64,000 nt of DNA from Flavivirga rizhaonensis (lineage in GTDB: Bacteria; Bacteroidota; Bacteroidia; Flavobacteriales; Flavobacteriaceae): NCBI RefSeq assembly GCF_004791695.1, contig NZ_SRSO01000010.1, positions 1 through 64,000 of the forward strand, read 5' to 3'. Made by a program: the position numbers and the translations under genes. The stretch's first letter is position 1. Each line of letters begins with the position of its first letter. This document shows positions 44,964 to 54,087 of this stretch, one piece after another. Under the pieces are notes generated by a model, which saw only the letters and a list, made by a program, of their open reading frames with translations, searched no databases and was not told the origin of the DNA.

Positions 44964-45863
44964 ATGTTTTCATCAAAAAAACGATTAGACCACGCTTATA
45001 AAAACGCCAAAATCATAGATTTTAATGACGACAGTAAATTCATTCTCTTTAGCGATTGCCATAGGGGAGATAATAGTTTTGCTGATGATTTTGCTAACAA
45101 TAGAAATATTTACTTTCATGCTTTAAAGCATTATTATAAAGAAGGTTTTCAATATTGCGAATTAGGAGACGGTGACGAGCTTTGGGAAAACATTTCTTTC
45201 ACTTCTATTTTAAATGCCCATAAAAATGTGTTTATGCTTATGAAGCAATTCAATAAGGAACATAAACTACACATGATTTGGGGAAACCACGATATGGTTT
45301 ACAGAAATCCTAATTACGTAAAAAAACATTTATCTACTTATTTTGATCCTAAAGTTGGGGAAGACGTAGAACTTTTTGGGGATATTACATACAACGAAGC
45401 CATTGTTTTAAAACATTCTGAAACTGAACAAGAATTATTTTTAACCCATGGACATCAGGCTGATTGGTGGAACTTTTTATTTTGGAAATGGAGCCGATTT
45501 ATGGTGCGTATTCTTTGGAAGCCCTTAAATGTTATGGGTATAGCAGATCCTACAAGCCCAGCTAAAAACTATAAAGAACTTATTAAAGTAGAACGTAGAA
45601 CTAAAAAATGGATTAGCGAAAACAATAATTTGTTAACTATTGTAGGCCATACACACAGGCCTCGTTTTCCTGAACCAGGAGATATTGCTTTTTTTAATGA
45701 TGGGAGCTGTGTGCACCCACGAAGCATTACCGGTATTGAAATTGAAAACGGTGAAATCTCATTAATCAAATGGCAAATTGCAACCAAAGATGATGGCACA
45801 CTGCAAATTGTAAGGGTATTGCTTGAAGGTCCTAGGAAGTTAATTGATTATAAAACTGAATAA
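44964..45863 (+). CDS. Metallophosphoesterase
   Basis: A 299-residue enzyme starting MFSSKKRLDHAYKNAK. Calcineurin-like motifs are in order: FSDCHRGD, ELGDGDELWE, GNHDM, THGHQADWW and GHTHRP, all metal ligands present. The long insertion between GNHD and the GHQ motif is like the UDP-diacylglucosamine-hydrolase or cytoplasmic phosphoesterase relatives, but the substrate is not clear. The 44934 ATG lies within the terminator hairpin and is not used. The DUF1853 gene follows 21 bases later on the same strand and may share its transcript. Confidence 0.88.
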   Translation: MFSSKKRLDHAYKNAKIIDFNDDSKFILFSDCHRGDNSFADDFANNRNIYFHALKHYYKEGFQYCELGDGDELWENISFTSILNAHKNVFMLMKQFNKEHKLHMIWGNHDMVYRNPNYVKKHLSTYFDPKVGEDVELFGDITYNEAIVLKHSETEQELFLTHGHQADWWNFLFWKWSRFMVRILWKPLNVMGIADPTSPAKNYKELIKVERRTKKWISENNNLLTIVGHTHRPRFPEPGDIAFFNDGSCVHPRSITGIEIENGEISLIKWQIATKDDGTLQIVRVLLEGPRKLIDYKTE

Positions 45864-45884
45864 TAATTCTACCATTTAACACAA

Positions 45885-46679
45885 ATGATTCAAAAACGAT
45901 ATGAAGGCTTTTTAAACACGCCTTTTTTATGGAAAGGTGATATCCTTTCTAACTTAAATTCGTTTAAAATCACTTCTAAATCTAATAAAATCGATATTAA
46001 TATTGATGAAAAACTATGCTTGGGGAAATACGTGGAACGATTTGTTTCTTTTGAATTAGAACAGCATAAGAACATTTCTATTTTAGCTGAAAACATACAA
46101 ATTCAAGATAATAAAATAACTTTAGGAGAGTTAGATTGTTTATTGCTTAAAAACAACAAACCCATTCATTTAGAGGTTGTTTATAAATTCTATGTATATG
46201 ATACCTCCATTGGAAAAACAGAAATTGAACATTTTATTGGTCCAAACAGAAAGGATTCTTTAAAAGAAAAAATCACTAAACTGAAAGATAAACAATTACC
46301 TCTTTTACATTCTAATACCTGCAGAAACTACTTAAAGGCTCTTAATTTAAAATCGGAAGACATTGCCCAACAGGTCTATTTTAAAGCACAATTGTTTGTT
46401 CCAATTTCAAATCAAGATATTCAACTTAAAACACTGAATAACGATTGTATTTCCGGTTTCTATATCAACAAAAATAAATTAGACCAGTTTAATGATTGCA
46501 AATTTTATATCCCAAAAAAGAAAGATTGGTTAATAATTCCACACACAAATGTAAAGTGGTTGAATTTCAATGAATTTGAAGTCGTCGCTAAAGACTATTT
46601 TGAACAGCAATTTTCTCCTTTATGCTGGGTGAAATTGAAAAACGGTGCATTGAAAAAAATATTTTTAGTTTGGTGGTGA
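45885..46679 (+). CDS. DUF1853 family protein
   Basis: A 264-residue cytoplasmic protein with the DUF1853 layout: GFLNTPFLWKG at the N-terminus, LGKYVERFVSFELEQ, the charged stretch LGELDCLLLKNNKPIHLEVVYKFYVYD, and a C-terminal CWVKLKNGALKKIFLVWW. The motif resembles a PD-(D/E)xK-type nuclease core (ELD...HLEVVYKF), which others have suggested for the family, but activity is unproven. It follows the phosphoesterase gene by 21 bases and may form an operon with it. Confidence 0.82.
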   Translation: MIQKRYEGFLNTPFLWKGDILSNLNSFKITSKSNKIDINIDEKLCLGKYVERFVSFELEQHKNISILAENIQIQDNKITLGELDCLLLKNNKPIHLEVVYKFYVYDTSIGKTEIEHFIGPNRKDSLKEKITKLKDKQLPLLHSNTCRNYLKALNLKSEDIAQQVYFKAQLFVPISNQDIQLKTLNNDCISGFYINKNKLDQFNDCKFYIPKKKDWLIIPHTNVKWLNFNEFEVVAKDYFEQQFSPLCWVKLKNGALKKIFLVWW

Positions 46680-46803
46680 TTATACTTTTGGCAGTGTTAG
46701 ATGGGAACTGTTTGCGTTAGGGATTGTAATGGAAAACCTGGTTCCAACAGGGGTAACGTCCAAATATTTAATGTTTTTAGTTGTGATTTATGAGATTCCT
46801 ACC

Positions 46804-46825
46804 TTACTGAAACAAGTTCAGCACA
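46804..46825. repeat. Dispersed 22-bp repeat, copy 1
   Basis: The 22 bases starting TTACTGAAACAAGTTCAG are identical to 54231-54252. Both copies lie just outside genes and are followed by G-rich or GGGAATGAC-like bases. Likely a member of a dispersed intergenic repeat family. Confidence 0.5.
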
Positions 46826-46840
46826 AGTCGCAGAAATATG

Positions 46841-47170
46841 TTAACTCTCTGGTGCCAACTCTACCTCAAGACCTTCCATGTCTGGAGTCATTTGAATCTG
46901 ACATCCTAAACGGCTATTGTCTTTAACATCAAAAGCTTCAGAAAGCATGGCTTCTTCATCGTCACTCATTTCCGGCAATTCTGTTTCGCTTAATACATAA
47001 CACTGACAGGATGCACACATGACCATACCTCCACAAACACCAATAGTGCCTTCGGGAGCCAATTCATAAGACCTTACCACTTCCATAAGATTCATTGCCA
47101 TATCTGTTGGCGCAACAATATTATGAGTTACACCATCTCTATCTGTTATTTTTATATTAATGTCTTCCAT
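46841..47170 (-). CDS. 2Fe-2S ferredoxin (adrenodoxin type)
   Basis: A 109-residue electron carrier with the four cluster cysteines C46, C52, C55 and C90 in the order GVCGGMVMCASCQC and RLGCQ, typical of adrenodoxin/ISC-type ferredoxin. The charged helix EMSDDEEAMLSEAFDVKD fits the partner-contact surface. Its gene is downstream of nfu and mrp on the same strand (119 bases apart), suggesting service in iron-sulfur protein maturation. Confidence 0.93.
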   Translation of the reverse strand: MEDINIKITDRDGVTHNIVAPTDMAMNLMEVVRSYELAPEGTIGVCGGMVMCASCQCYVLSETELPEMSDDEEAMLSEAFDVKDNSRLGCQIQMTPDMEGLEVELAPES

Positions 47171-47289
47171 TGTTAAGTTTTTACACTTTTGGTTAAAAGC
47201 ATTTCACAATTCGTGCCGCAAATTTAAACTTTCTGAATTATTTAGAGACAAGTTTCTCTATTATTTTAGTAGGAATTTAAAAAAGTAAA

Positions 47290-47532
47290 TTAAATTTCAA
47301 TATTAACAACCTGTTCTATTTGAGGTGCATACTTTTTAATAGTCATTTCTACACCCGATTTTAAGGTCATTTGATTGACGCTACAACCAACGCAAGCTCC
47401 TTTTAGTTGCACTTTGACTAAGTTGTCGTTTTCTATGGATAGCAAAGAAATATCTCCACCATCGCTTTGTAAAAACGGACGAATCTCATCCAAAGCTTTT
47501 TCAACATTTACTTTAAGTTCTTCTGAAGTCAT
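47290..47532 (-). CDS. NifU-like C-terminal domain protein (Nfu scaffold)
   Basis: An 80-residue protein that is one Nfu domain: VEKALDEIRPFLQSDGGDISLL, then the cluster-binding CxxC of C47 and C50 in KGACVGCSVNQMTLK, and GVEMTIKKYAPQIEQVV. Nfu proteins deliver Fe-S clusters to target enzymes. It follows mrp by 3 bases and is in the same operon, a natural pairing because both carry clusters. No A-type domain is fused. Confidence 0.95.
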   Translation of the reverse strand: MTSEELKVNVEKALDEIRPFLQSDGGDISLLSIENDNLVKVQLKGACVGCSVNQMTLKSGVEMTIKKYAPQIEQVVNIEI

Positions 47533-47535
47533 CTG

Positions 47536-48672
47536 TTATTTTTTAACTGCTGAACACCCAGCCATTGTTGTAATTTTAATTGCTTCTGTGGGAGGTAAGT
47601 CATCATTTCGTCTTACAACTTCCTGCACTACATTTTGAGTTAGTTTTTCAAAAGCTTGCTCTAATGCTGTAGCAGTTTGTAAAGCTGCTGGACGACCAAC
47701 ATCACCTGCTTCTCTAATACTTTGCACCAAAGGTAGCTCTCCTAAAAATGGCACTTCTAAATCTTCAGATAAATTTTTGGCGCCTTCTTTTCCGAAGATA
47801 TAATATTTATTATCTGGCAATTCATCAGGTGTAAAGTAAGCCATATTTTCTATAATTCCTAAAACAGGCACATTTATACTCTCTTGTTGAAACATAGCAA
47901 CCCCTTTTTTAGCATCTGCCAATGCCACATTTTGTGGCGTACTAACAACCACAGCTCCTGTAATTGGCAACGATTGCATGATACTCAAATGAATATCGCC
48001 TGTTCCTGGAGGTAAATCCAAAAGTAAAAAGTCTAATTCTCCCCAATGGGCATCAAAAATCATTTGATTTAATGCTTTAGCTGCCATTGGCCCTCTCCAA
48101 ACTACTGCTTGGTTTGGTTGTGTAAAAAACCCAATAGATAATACTTTAACACCATAATTCTCTATTGGTTTCATTTTAGATTTCCCACCAATATTAACTG
48201 CTAAAGGCTTTTCTGCTTCTACATCAAACATAATAGGGATGGATGGACCATAAATATCGGCATCTAAAACACCTACCTTAAAGCCCATTTTTGCTAAAGT
48301 AACTGCTAAATTTGCAGTAACCGTAGACTTGCCGACACCACCTTTACCTGATGCTACAGCTACAATATTTTGAATACCTGGAATAGGATTTCCTTTAATA
48401 ACATTAGCTTTTGGTTTTGCAGGAGCTTCTACTTTTACATTCACTGTAATTTTAGCTTTCTCGTAAACCTGCTCATGAATTATTTTTAAAATATCTACCT
48501 CAGTACGTTTTTTAGCTTGTAAACTAGGGTTTTTAATGGTAATATCTACAATAACTTCATCTCCAAAAGTAATCACATTTTTCACAGCACCACTTTCAAC
48601 CATATTTTGTCCTTCTCCTGGTACGGTAATAGATTCTAATGCTTTTAATATATCTTGTTTATTAAGCTTCAT
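47536..48672 (-). CDS. Mrp/NBP35-type Fe-S carrier ATPase
   Basis: A 378-residue ParA-like ATPase. N-terminal DUF59 domain (about 1-80: LKALESITVPGEG...ILKIIHEQVYEKAKITVNV), then deviant Walker A GKGGVGKST at 109-117, the Walker B-like LLDLPPGTGDIHLS, and a C-terminal region without the usual conserved CxxC pair but with GCSAVKK at the end. Family members bind and transfer Fe-S clusters. It is the first gene of the mrp-nfu unit. Confidence 0.93.
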   Translation of the reverse strand: MKLNKQDILKALESITVPGEGQNMVESGAVKNVITFGDEVIVDITIKNPSLQAKKRTEVDILKIIHEQVYEKAKITVNVKVEAPAKPKANVIKGNPIPGIQNIVAVASGKGGVGKSTVTANLAVTLAKMGFKVGVLDADIYGPSIPIMFDVEAEKPLAVNIGGKSKMKPIENYGVKVLSIGFFTQPNQAVVWRGPMAAKALNQMIFDAHWGELDFLLLDLPPGTGDIHLSIMQSLPITGAVVVSTPQNVALADAKKGVAMFQQESINVPVLGIIENMAYFTPDELPDNKYYIFGKEGAKNLSEDLEVPFLGELPLVQSIREAGDVGRPAALQTATALEQAFEKLTQNVVQEVVRRNDDLPPTEAIKITTMAGCSAVKK

Positions 48673-48824
48673 TCCTTATTTAGATTAATTCTAATATGCA
48701 AATATACAGTGAATTGTTTAGACTTTAAAGCCATTTTATTGAAATGATTTATATGGATATTCGGTTTATTTATAGAGATACTAATATGTAATTATTTGTA
48801 AATTTTTGACAAATTAGGAAATAA

Positions 48825-49154
48825 TTACAATTCTTTTGAAGGGTCCCAAAACACCTTTTCCAAATTCTGAATTTGGTTTTCTATCACCTCAATTCCTTCG
48901 CTTTCCAGTAATTGTTGCATCAGGTTTGTTCCATCAAAGTGATGCTTACCTGTTAATAAGCCTTTTCTGTTTACAACGCGGTGTGCAGGTACATCTTTGC
49001 CTCCTGAGCCATTCATAGCATAACCAACCATACGAGCACTTCTCGCTGCTCCTAAATAGTTAGCAATGGCTCCATAACTTGTAACTCTGCCATAGGGTAT
49101 TAGTTTAGCAACTTCGTAAACTTTGTCAAAGAAGTTTAGGGTTTCTGGTTTCAT
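48825..49154 (-). CDS. MGMT-like alkyltransferase-like protein (ATL)
   Basis: A 109-residue protein with the methylguanine-methyltransferase C-domain fold: YGRVTSYGAIANYLGAARSARMVGYAMNGSG, and PAHR at 56-59. The active-site cysteine of MGMT (PCHR) is alanine, the hallmark of ATL proteins, which bind O6-alkylguanine and flag it for nucleotide excision repair without transfer. It is the last gene of a trmB-lysE-ATL operon, with a 3-base gap. Confidence 0.92.
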   Translation of the reverse strand: MKPETLNFFDKVYEVAKLIPYGRVTSYGAIANYLGAARSARMVGYAMNGSGGKDVPAHRVVNRKGLLTGKHHFDGTNLMQQLLESEGIEVIENQIQNLEKVFWDPSKEL

Positions 49155-49157
49155 AGC

Positions 49158-49784
49158 CTACATTTCCTTGATAATATTAATTAGTGTAATAATCGAAATA
49201 ACACCCGTAATTCCTCCAATAACATAGTTCATGTTTTTTTGAGAGGTAAACGATTTTCCTTTTATTTTATCAAAAAAGAAAATATACATATATAGCATAA
49301 CAAAAGTTCCCATAGCAGCACCAGCTACATAGGATATTATACTTGTTTGACCAAAAGACATCCACCCAAAAGATGCCAATGTGATTGTCATATATGCTTG
49401 ATAAGGAATAGGAAACACATTTATTGCAGAGAGAAACATGCCTTGAAAAAACCGACTATGCTTACTACGACGCATCTGGGTTTCGATTGGGATTTTAGGC
49501 TTTGCTATAAGTAAAAAATAAATGGTTATTAATACAAAGATAACGAACGCAACACGTTGTAAAATATCAACAACTTCTATATGTTTACTTAAGTATCGTG
49601 CAAACACAGTGGCAAGATATGTTTGAAGTAAAACAACAACGCAAACACCTATTGAAAACATAATTCCTCTTGCGTGGCCTTCTTTTAAACTTATTTTAGC
49701 AGCTGTCATATTTAACAAGCCAGGAGGAATAACTCCAATTAAAGCTATAAATAAACCTAAAATAAAGATAAGAGTTATGTTCAC
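49158..49784 (-). CDS. LysE-family transporter
   Basis: A 208-residue inner-membrane protein with about six transmembrane helices and the family motif GVIPPGLLNMTAAKISLKEGHARGI near the N-terminus. LysE-type transporters export amino acids or related compounds; the substrate cannot be read. The start is GTG overlapping the trmB stop by one base (TAGTG), so it is translationally coupled. Confidence 0.85.
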   Translation of the reverse strand: MNITLIFILGLFIALIGVIPPGLLNMTAAKISLKEGHARGIMFSIGVCVVVLLQTYLATVFARYLSKHIEVVDILQRVAFVIFVLITIYFLLIAKPKIPIETQMRRSKHSRFFQGMFLSAINVFPIPYQAYMTITLASFGWMSFGQTSIISYVAGAAMGTFVMLYMYIFFFDKIKGKSFTSQKNMNYVIGGITGVISIITLINIIKEM

Positions 49785-50461
49785 TAATGCTTAATTTTAA
49801 ACCGAATATACGTAATTGGTTTGTTTTGTTCTAAATATTGCGATTCATAGAATGTTTGAATGCTGGTAACTTCTTCTGGGCTTCCTTCTTGTTTGTAAAC
49901 ATTATGATTAGCATAAAGCACCTCATGCCCCGCACCATGAAGCAAACCAAGTGTATACCCATGCATAAACTCACTATCTGTTTTTAGGTTAACAACACCT
50001 TCTTCTTTCAATATTTTTTTATAACGTTTTAAAAACGTTTCATTAGTCATTCTATGTTTGGTACGCTTATATTTTATTTGAGGATCTGGAAAGGTTATCC
50101 AAATTTCGTCCACTTCATTTTCTGCAAAAGCATGGTCTATTAATTCTATTTGAGTTCTTATAAAAGCAACATTTGGAATACGCTCTTCAATGGCTGTTTT
50201 AGCACCTCTCCAAAAACGTGCCCCTTTTATATCTATCCCTATAAAATTTTTATTAGGATACTTTTTTGCCAATGCTACAGAATATTCTCCTTTTCCACAA
50301 CCTAGCTCTAATACTAATGGGTTTTCATTTTTAAATACAGATGTTCTCCAATGACCTCTTAACTCATACGTCTCATTAACCAATTCATCTCTAGATGGTT
50401 GAAACACGTTTGAAAAGGTTTCGTTCTCTTTAAATCTTTTGAGTTTATTTTTACTTCCCAC
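49784..50461 (-). CDS. trmB: tRNA (guanine-46-N7-)-methyltransferase
   Basis: A 225-residue SAM-dependent enzyme. SAM motif LELGCGKGEYSVALAKKYP, and TrmB signatures FIGIDIKGARFWRGAKTA, WITFPDPQIKYKRTKHRMT. It makes m7G46 in the variable loop of tRNA. It heads an operon with a LysE transporter and an ATL gene; the combination is not obviously functional. Confidence 0.95.
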   Translation of the reverse strand: MGSKNKLKRFKENETFSNVFQPSRDELVNETYELRGHWRTSVFKNENPLVLELGCGKGEYSVALAKKYPNKNFIGIDIKGARFWRGAKTAIEERIPNVAFIRTQIELIDHAFAENEVDEIWITFPDPQIKYKRTKHRMTNETFLKRYKKILKEEGVVNLKTDSEFMHGYTLGLLHGAGHEVLYANHNVYKQEGSPEEVTSIQTFYESQYLEQNKPITYIRFKIKH

Positions 50462-50740
50462 TATTATTTAAAATTTTTCTCTGGTTTTATAATTTTCAAA
50501 AGTAAGACAGAGAGAACCTATTATAAAATTTTTAAGTTAACAATTACTTATTATTTTGAATAAGTTTGGTAAAATTAAGGAAATATACGAGAGTGTTTAT
50601 AATGCTTATCTTTGATTTTACTAAAAACTTGAATAAGAAATAGTAGCAACATCTTTTTTAACTTAGTCATATTATTAATTAAAAAAGGCATAGTAGTAAA
50701 CCCGCCTTTTGTGAAGCCAAAGGCAGGCTATATTTAACAG

Positions 50741-51796
50741 ATGAAAAAACGAATTTTAGTCGCTCCTTTAAATTGGGGTTTAGGGCATGCCACAAGAAGT
50801 ATTCCTATTATTCATGAATTAATAACGTACGGCTTTGAACCCATTATTGCCAGCGATGGAGTGGCTTTAACACTTTTACAAAAAGAATTCCCAAAGCTAT
50901 CGTCTATAGAATTACCTTCTTATAATATAACATACGCTAAAAAGGGAAAGCATTTTAAATTAAAACTTATTAAGGATTCTCCAAAATTGATTAAAGCTAT
51001 TAAAGCTGAAAAAAAAGTGACAAAGTTTATTGTAGAAACTCATGGTATTAAAGGGATTATTTCTGATAATCGACTTGGTGTTTATAGTAAAAAAGTACCA
51101 TCTGTTTTTATAACGCATCAATTAAACGTTCTAACAGGAAGCACCACATGGCTAAGCACAAAAATGCATCAAAAAATCATAAAGAAATTTAATGTATGTT
51201 GGGTGCCTGATATCGAAGGAGACATTAACCTAAGTGGCAAACTCGGACATATTAATAGTTTTGAAATCCCTACAGAATATATTGGGCCTTTGAGTAGGTT
51301 TGAAAATAAACACTTAAACATTGAAAATGATTTAATGGTATTACTTTCTGGCCCCGAACCACAACGTACATTGCTTGAAGACACTCTTTTTTCAGAATTA
51401 AAGAATTATACTGGAAAAGTCGTTTTTGTTAAGGGTATTATGGAAAAGGAGCAGACTATACAAATTAAAGGGAATATGACTATTTACAATTTTATGACCT
51501 CTAATTTATTAGAAAAAACCATCAATCAGAGTAAATTAATCTTATCAAGGCCTGGTTATACAACCATTATGGATTTAGCTAAACTTAATAAAAAAGCTTT
51601 TTTTATACCTACTCCCGGACAATTTGAACAAGAATATTTAGCAAAAAGATTGACTGATTTAGAATTAGTATCAAGCTGTAATCAGGAGGGTTTTACATTA
51701 GACAAATTAAAAGACATCGACTCTTTTAAAGGTTTAAAATCCTTTGATTATCATGTAAATTTCAAAAAACTATTCGCCCTTTTCGAGTGTGAATGA
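50741..51796 (+). CDS. MurG-like glycosyltransferase
   Basis: A 351-residue GT-B fold protein: N-terminal GLGHATRSIPIIHELITYG and C-terminal ILSRPGYTTIMDLAKLNKKAFFIPTPGQFEQEYLAKRL, as in UDP-glycosyltransferase/MurG-like families. Donor and acceptor are unknown. It converges on the histidine kinase gene and the two coding regions overlap by 27 bases at their 3' ends. Confidence 0.88.
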   Translation: MKKRILVAPLNWGLGHATRSIPIIHELITYGFEPIIASDGVALTLLQKEFPKLSSIELPSYNITYAKKGKHFKLKLIKDSPKLIKAIKAEKKVTKFIVETHGIKGIISDNRLGVYSKKVPSVFITHQLNVLTGSTTWLSTKMHQKIIKKFNVCWVPDIEGDINLSGKLGHINSFEIPTEYIGPLSRFENKHLNIENDLMVLLSGPEPQRTLLEDTLFSELKNYTGKVVFVKGIMEKEQTIQIKGNMTIYNFMTSNLLEKTINQSKLILSRPGYTTIMDLAKLNKKAFFIPTPGQFEQEYLAKRLTDLELVSSCNQEGFTLDKLKDIDSFKGLKSFDYHVNFKKLFALFECE

Positions 51797-52816
51797 AAAC
51801 TCACTACCGACTCCAAACTCACTTTCTACATATATTTTTTCGTCGTGAGCTTCAATAATATGCTTTACGATAGAAAGCCCTAACCCAGAACCGCCTTCTT
51901 TACGGGAGCCGCTTTTATCAACTCTATAAAAACGTTCAAACAAACGAGGAAGATGCACTTTTCCTATCCCCTCTCCATTATCTGTAACACGAACAATAAC
52001 CTTGTTTTTTATTAAGTTTTCGATGCTTATTTCTGTAGTTCCTTTTTCTCTTCCATATTTTAAAGAGTTAACAATTAAATTTACCAATACTTGCTGTATG
52101 CGCTCCTTATCTGCTTTAACTAACACTAAATTGTTATAATCTGTATCAAAGGTAAGTGTGATTTTTCTTTTGCTGGCTTTCATCTCCAACATCTCAAATA
52201 CATTTTTAACTAACTCAACAATATCAAATTTCTCTATATTTAAACTTAGATCACCAACTTCTAATTTAGTAATCATATCCAAGTCTTTTATAATGTAGCC
52301 TAAGCGCTCAATACCTTTACTGGCTCTCCCTAGATACTTTTCTAGTAATTTTTCGTCATTCATAGCACCATCTAGTAATGTAAGAATGTATCCTTGCACT
52401 GTAAATAAAGGCGTCTTTAGTTCATGAGATACATTTCCTAAAAACTCCTTTCTATACTTTTCACGAACTTTTAGAGTTTCAATTTCTAGCTTTTTATCTC
52501 GGGCAAACTTATCAATCTCTTGAGTAAGTGTACGCATATCTGTCGTTATGGGGCCTTTATTTAAATTAGCTGACTCCAGGAGTGTTAAGTCATCATATAT
52601 TCTTTTAACACGCCTGTATATAAAACGTTCTACACTAAATTGAATTACTAAAAAAGAAAAGATGTAGGCACTTACTAAAAAAGCAAGTACATAAAACCAC
52701 TTAAACTCATATAAATAGTATAAAAAAACACTCATTAAGAGCGTTGTATATAAGGTTATATATAATGCCGTTTTTATGGCAAACTTATACGATCTTTTAA
52801 ATTTTGCTTGCATCAT
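51770..52816 (-). CDS. Sensor histidine kinase, PhoR-like
   Basis: A 348-residue kinase. Two transmembrane helices (about 12-35 and 38-62) with almost no periplasmic loop, so it senses within the membrane or via partners. HisKA with H131 in GNVSHELKTPLFTVQG, N box LVNLIVNSLKYG, and DNGEGIGKVHLPRLFERFYRVD, GGSGLGLSIVK. The start codon overlaps the regulator stop (ATGA). The layout matches the PhoR-type kinase of the phosphate system, but no pho genes are near. Confidence 0.9.
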   Translation of the reverse strand: MMQAKFKRSYKFAIKTALYITLYTTLLMSVFLYYLYEFKWFYVLAFLVSAYIFSFLVIQFSVERFIYRRVKRIYDDLTLLESANLNKGPITTDMRTLTQEIDKFARDKKLEIETLKVREKYRKEFLGNVSHELKTPLFTVQGYILTLLDGAMNDEKLLEKYLGRASKGIERLGYIIKDLDMITKLEVGDLSLNIEKFDIVELVKNVFEMLEMKASKRKITLTFDTDYNNLVLVKADKERIQQVLVNLIVNSLKYGREKGTTEISIENLIKNKVIVRVTDNGEGIGKVHLPRLFERFYRVDKSGSRKEGGSGLGLSIVKHIIEAHDEKIYVESEFGVGSEFSFTLEKGE

Positions 52817-53493
52817 TCTACAAACTTGTAGCCTACTCCTTTTATGGTTTTAAAACTAGTATCTCCTAATTTTTCTCTTAATTTACGAATGTGTACATCG
52901 ATTGTTCTACCTCCAACAACAACCTCATTGCCCCAAACAGCATCAAGAATTTCATCTCTTTTAAAAACCTTCCCTGGTTTTGAAGCCAATAAAGATAGTA
53001 ATTCAAATTCTTTTCTGGGTAAAATAATTTCTTCACCTTTAGAAATAATCTTATACTCATCTCTATTTATTACCAAACTTCCTATTTTAACAGTATCGGA
53101 AACATCTTCCTCTTTAAAACGCCTTAAAAGTGCTTTTACTTTACTAACCAACACTTTCGGTTTTATTGGTTTCGTTATATAATCGTCTGCACCAGCATCA
53201 AAACCGGCTACTTGAGAATAATCCTCTCCTCTTGCTGTTAAAAAAGTAATAATACTATTCTTTAAATCTGGACTTTTTCGAATCAACTCACAAGCTTCAA
53301 TACCATCCATCTCAGGCATCATAACATCTAGAATGATTAATTGTGGAAGCTCCTTTTTTGCTTTTTTAACACCTTCATGACCATTTTCAGCAGTAATAAC
53401 TTGGTATCCCTCACTCGACAAATTGTACCCGACTATCTCTAAAATATCTGGTTCATCATCAACTAATAATATCTTAATATCATTCTTTTTCAT
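52813..53493 (-). CDS. OmpR/PhoB-family response regulator
   Basis: A 226-residue protein. Receiver with DDE at 12-14, phosphoacceptor D56 (LIILDVMMPEMDG) and lysine in YITKPIKPK. Winged-helix C-terminal domain (LPRKEFELLSLLASKPGKVFKRDEILDAVWGNEVVVGGRTIDVHIRKLREKLG). It resembles PhoB. It is the first gene of the pair, and a -7-like TATCTTTA lies about 25 bases upstream on the minus strand. Confidence 0.92.
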   Translation of the reverse strand: MKKNDIKILLVDDEPDILEIVGYNLSSEGYQVITAENGHEGVKKAKKELPQLIILDVMMPEMDGIEACELIRKSPDLKNSIITFLTARGEDYSQVAGFDAGADDYITKPIKPKVLVSKVKALLRRFKEEDVSDTVKIGSLVINRDEYKIISKGEEIILPRKEFELLSLLASKPGKVFKRDEILDAVWGNEVVVGGRTIDVHIRKLREKLGDTSFKTIKGVGYKFVE

Positions 53494-53583
53494 ACTTAAA
53501 TAATAAATTATATTTATTTCTTAGAGTAAAGATAAAACTAAATAGTACTGTTTTATTGGTATTCCAAAATTAATAACATTTAC

Positions 53584-53599
53584 GTAACAGACAAGTTAC
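53584..53599. promoter_or_regulatory. Inverted repeat between the regulator and T9SS-protein genes
   Basis: GTAAC-AGACAA-GTTAC (53584-53599) lies in the divergent gap. Overlapping it, TTACGTAA and TTACAGTAA recur in direct orientation. It could be a regulator site. Confidence 0.35.
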
Positions 53600-53696
53600 A
53601 GTAATTTAAACTTTCGACCAAATAACGAAATCTTTAACACTTTTTTGGCATCACTTTTGTAGTAAATTATTACCTTTATGGTGTTGAAAAGCGTGT

Positions 53697-54038
53697 ATGA
53701 AAAAAAACTACTTATTCATTTTATTTTTAGCTTTAACATTGTCTGCAACCCAATATGGGTTTGCTCAAAACAATGTTAACAAACCTCCTATTCAACAAAA
53801 TATTGAAGGTTTATCTATATACCCTAACCCTTCTCCTATTGGCAGAACATTTATAAATGTCACATCAAAACGTAATCTGACTAAAAAAATTGAGTTTTTC
53901 AATGTTTTAGGAAAACAAATTCGTTCTGTTATTTTAGCTGGTAAAGAATTAAACATTTCAAACTTAAGTAAAGGTGTTTATATTTTAAAGATTACTGAAA
54001 GCAGCATTAGTGAAACAAGAAAATTGGTGATTAAATAA
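53697..54038 (+). CDS. Small T9SS-targeted protein, little more than a sorting domain
   Basis: A 113-residue protein with a signal peptide (1-23, ending GFAQ) and a C-terminal type A sorting domain of about 75 residues (LSIYPNPSPIGRTFINVTS, then FFNVLGKQIRSVIL, ISNLSKGVYILKITE). Only about 15 residues lie between. Such domains direct cargo through the type IX secretion system. Here the sorting domain is almost the whole protein, so the cargo itself is minimal. It is divergent from a PhoB-like regulator and ends with a terminator. Confidence 0.85.
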   Translation: MKKNYLFILFLALTLSATQYGFAQNNVNKPPIQQNIEGLSIYPNPSPIGRTFINVTSKRNLTKKIEFFNVLGKQIRSVILAGKELNISNLSKGVYILKITESSISETRKLVIK

Positions 54039-54058
54039 TATTGTAAATTCATAAATTT

Positions 54059-54087
54059 AAAAGGCGTTACTAATAGTAACGCCTTTT
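54059..54087 (+). terminator. Terminator of the T9SS protein gene
   Basis: A 12-bp stem AAAAGGCGTTAC / GTAACGCCTTTT with loop TAATA, ending in a T-run. Confidence 0.75.

Noticed and set aside
46729..46926. A 65-codon plus-strand ORF
   Set aside because: It covers the dispersed 22-bp repeat and the antisense end of the ferredoxin gene; no homologue or signal is evident.
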